Positions 62,260-64,000 of a stretch of 64,000 nt of DNA are shown here, piece by piece. The translations under genes were made by a program, and so were the position numbers. This stretch comes from Microbacterium sp. Clip185 (GTDB lineage: Bacteria > Actinomycetota > Actinomycetes > Actinomycetales > Microbacteriaceae), in the NCBI RefSeq assembly GCF_028743715.1, contig NZ_CP117996.1, positions 2,542,001 to 2,606,000 of the forward strand, given 5' to 3'. The first letter of the stretch is position 1; every line of letters begins with the position of its first letter. The notes below the pieces were generated by a model, which was given only the letters and a program-made list of their open reading frames with translations, searched no databases and had not been told where the DNA came from.

Positions 62260-63614
62260 TTGCCGCCGACCTCCTTCTCGTAGAACGCCTGCACGCGGTC
62301 CACGAACTCCTTGCCCGTGATCTGGCTCGTGACCAGCAGCTGCGACTCGGGGATGATCGATCCGGCGTAGATGCCGGCGGTCGTGTTGGCCATGAAGTCG
62401 ACCTGGCCGTTCTCGGCACCGATCTGCGCAGACATTGCGAGCGCATCCTCGATGAGCGAGCCGGACTCGACCTTCGGCATCTCGAGCGACGGGTCGCCGC
62501 CGGGCGAGGCACCGGTCACGTCCACGATGATCTGGCGTGCGGTCGGGTCGGTGTGAACCCAGTTGAGGAAGTACACGATCTCGTTGAGGTGGGCCGACTT
62601 GGCCGCCACCGAGAAGGAGTTCGCCGCGCCCATGGCGACATGGTCTCCTCCGGCCTCGGCCGGCGGGACGAGGAAGAACGACACGTCGGAGCCGAGTGCC
62701 TTCTGGTAATTCGCCGCCTCCCAGTTGCCGTTGAAGGTGAACAGACCCTCGCCCGCACCGAAGCGGCTCGTGAAGGTGAAGTAGTCGATCGCGTTGATGT
62801 CGGACGGGAAGTAGCCCGCATCCGCCCACTTGCGCACGAGCTCGGCACCCTTCACGTTGCCCTCCTCGTCGTAGCGGGCGCCCGGCTCATTGAACATCCA
62901 CGACAGGAACTGGTCCTTGTCCACGTACTGGTTCATCGCCGCCTGCACGACGAAGTTGACGACGCCGTCCTTGTCGCCGGCCATGATCGGCAGGATGCCG
63001 GCGGCCTTGGCCTTGGCCATGTCGTCCTCGAGCTCGGCGAGTGTCTGCGGCGGCGCATCGATACCGAGCTGGGCGGCCAGCTTGTCGTTCATGTAGATGC
63101 CGGTGATGCTGTAGCCGAGCCCGAGCTGATACAGCGAGCCCGAGCCGCGGATGCCGTCCTCGCTCATCCGCAGCGGCGCGAGCTGCGAGGCGGGCCACGC
63201 ATCCCAGCCGTAGGCGTCGAAGTACGGGTCGAGATTGGCGACCAGACCGTCACGCACCGTGTCGCCCAGGGTGGGGAGGCGGATGAGGTCGGGCGGTGTC
63301 GCGCTCGCGAGCAGTTTCGGGGCGTTGGCCGTCAGGTTCTGGAACGTGTCACGAGTGATGGTGAAGGTCACGTTCGGGTGCTGCTTGGTGAACTCCTCGG
63401 TCAGCTTGTCGGTGACCGGGAAGCCCGTCTCGTCGGCGATCGTCAGCTCGACCGGGTCGGAGGTGAGCTCCGTCGAGACGGTGACGTCGTTCTGGGCGGC
63501 CGGTGCGGCGGCTCCCGGCGCGCAGGCCGTCAGAGCGGCTGCGGCGAGGCCGGTGATCGCCAGCAGGGCGACCGGCCCTGAGCGACGCAGGCGGCGGTGC
63601 GGTGTCGTAGTCAT
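62256..63614 (-). CDS. Sugar ABC transporter substrate-binding lipoprotein
   Basis: A 452-residue family 1 solute-binding protein. The signal ends in lipobox LTAC with Cys31; the mature part has LTEEFTKQHPNVTFTITRD (in parts) and TFNGNWEAANY. It delivers an oligosaccharide, perhaps fructose-containing, to the permeases. AAAGGAG precedes the ATG at 63614, which is preferred to a start 27 bases earlier. It is the first gene of the second sugar operon. Confidence 0.9.
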   Translation of the reverse strand: MTTTPHRRLRRSGPVALLAITGLAAAALTACAPGAAAPAAQNDVTVSTELTSDPVELTIADETGFPVTDKLTEEFTKQHPNVTFTITRDTFQNLTANAPKLLASATPPDLIRLPTLGDTVRDGLVANLDPYFDAYGWDAWPASQLAPLRMSEDGIRGSGSLYQLGLGYSITGIYMNDKLAAQLGIDAPPQTLAELEDDMAKAKAAGILPIMAGDKDGVVNFVVQAAMNQYVDKDQFLSWMFNEPGARYDEEGNVKGAELVRKWADAGYFPSDINAIDYFTFTSRFGAGEGLFTFNGNWEAANYQKALGSDVSFFLVPPAEAGGDHVAMGAANSFSVAAKSAHLNEIVYFLNWVHTDPTARQIIVDVTGASPGGDPSLEMPKVESGSLIEDALAMSAQIGAENGQVDFMANTTAGIYAGSIIPESQLLVTSQITGKEFVDRVQAFYEKEVGGK

Positions 63615-63710
63615 GGGGCGACTCCTTTGTCTGTGGTGCAAAACACGGCTCCGGGGGACGGGAACATCGGGTCATGTTCTCGGCGATCCGGTTGCTGAAT
63701 GGATTTAGCA

Positions 63711-63745
63711 CGCACATTGTGCGCATACTGGGTCCCCAGTGTCAA
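63711..63745 (-). promoter_or_regulatory. Promoter of the second sugar operon with two palindromes
   Basis: On the minus strand TTGACA (63740-63745) and CACAAT (63716-63721) are 18 bp apart. ACTGGG-TC-CCCAGT (63727-63740) fills the spacer and CGCACA-T-TGTGCG (63711-63723) covers the -10 box. Both are candidate operators for the divergent LacI protein. Confidence 0.65.
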
Positions 63746-63788
63746 TGTCCGCTCCGCGTACGCTGGGGGAGCATTCAAGGAGGTGTGC

Positions 63789-64000
63789 GTGGGGAAGCGA
63801 GTCACCCTTGCGGATGTCGCGCGCAAAGCCGGACTGTCACCGTCCGCCGCATCGATGATCCTCAACGGCCGCCCCGACACCCGCCTGTCGGCCGATGCCC
63901 ATGAGCGCGTGCACGCCGCCGCATCCGAGCTCGGATACCGGCCGAACGTCGCCGCGAGGGCGCTGCGCACCGACACAACCCACACGATCGGCTTCGTCTC
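63789..64000 (+). CDS. LacI-family regulator, 5' part (cut by window end)
   Basis: The first 70 residues of a LacI/GalR protein: helix-turn-helix VTLADVARKAGLSPSAASMI and hinge ELGYRPNVAARALRTDTTHTIGFV (in parts). The sugar-binding domain lies beyond the window. AAGGAGG (63777-63783) is five bases before the GTG. It is divergent from the second sugar operon and most likely its repressor. Confidence 0.88.
   Translation, partial: MGKRVTLADVARKAGLSPSAASMILNGRPDTRLSADAHERVHAAASELGYRPNVAARALRTDTTHTIGFV

Overview
The window is high-GC (about 70% by eye) DNA densely packed with genes, many starting with GTG and many overlapping by 4 bp. Gene content points to a Gram-positive actinobacterium of the Microbacteriaceae, most like Microbacterium: a RamB-type regulator beside aceA-aceB, actinobacterial MaoC-MaoC-MurB, a CofE enzyme of F420 metabolism, LacI-controlled sugar ABC operons without their own ATPase, and a 13E12/DUF222 HNH nuclease. 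The genus is an inference. I see no tRNA, rRNA, CRISPR array, prophage or insertion sequence, and no gene-free stretch above 300 bases.

Layout, left to right. 37-1840 (-): a coupled trio of flavin/PPOX-fold protein, membrane HExxH protein and lipoprotein. 1988-6618 (+): an HSP90-family ATPase coupled to a 938-residue TPR protein. 6661-13235 (-): putrescine/GABA catabolism (gabT, amine oxidase, tandem universal stress protein, APC permease, succinate-semialdehyde dehydrogenase), with a divergent PucR regulator at 13321-14847. 14965-23442 (-): glucoside/glucan uptake and degradation (LacI, GH3 beta-glucosidase, two permeases, binding protein, TetR and a secreted glycoamylase-like enzyme that may be a beta-1,2-glucanase). 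23616-28577 (-): a PhnCDEE-type transporter with an RpiR regulator and a HAD phosphatase. 29334-33979: ramB divergent from the glyoxylate-shunt genes aceA and aceB.

34148-44239: a lipoprotein bracketed by two copies of a 74-bp repeat, cofE, aspC, a small membrane protein, a PEBP protein, an ArsR-type regulator divergent from an MFS exporter, an autoregulated MerR protein, MaoC-MaoC-murB, and a TauE-type exporter. 44269-59485: mixed housekeeping and unknown genes (SDR/TetR pair, CLC channel, CoA-binding protein, metY, FAD oxidoreductase, SRPBCC, epimerase, GNAT, Nudix, HNH nuclease, DUF5996, DD-carboxypeptidase, serine hydrolase). 59482-64000: a second sugar operon with a GH32-like beta-fructosidase and a divergent LacI gene cut by the window end.

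Regulation is unusually readable. The first sugar operon has a LacI-type palindrome inside the 17-bp spacer of its promoter. The MerR gene has a 19-bp-spacer promoter whose -35 box contains the stop codon of the gene before it. About fifteen first-in-unit genes carry a TANNNT-like -10 box six or seven bases before the start codon, the layout of leaderless mRNAs. Two dispersed palindrome families (58 bp in three copies, 74 bp in two) sit at gene 3' ends, and an octamer, GGATGCGG, recurs on both strands in coding and non-coding DNA.
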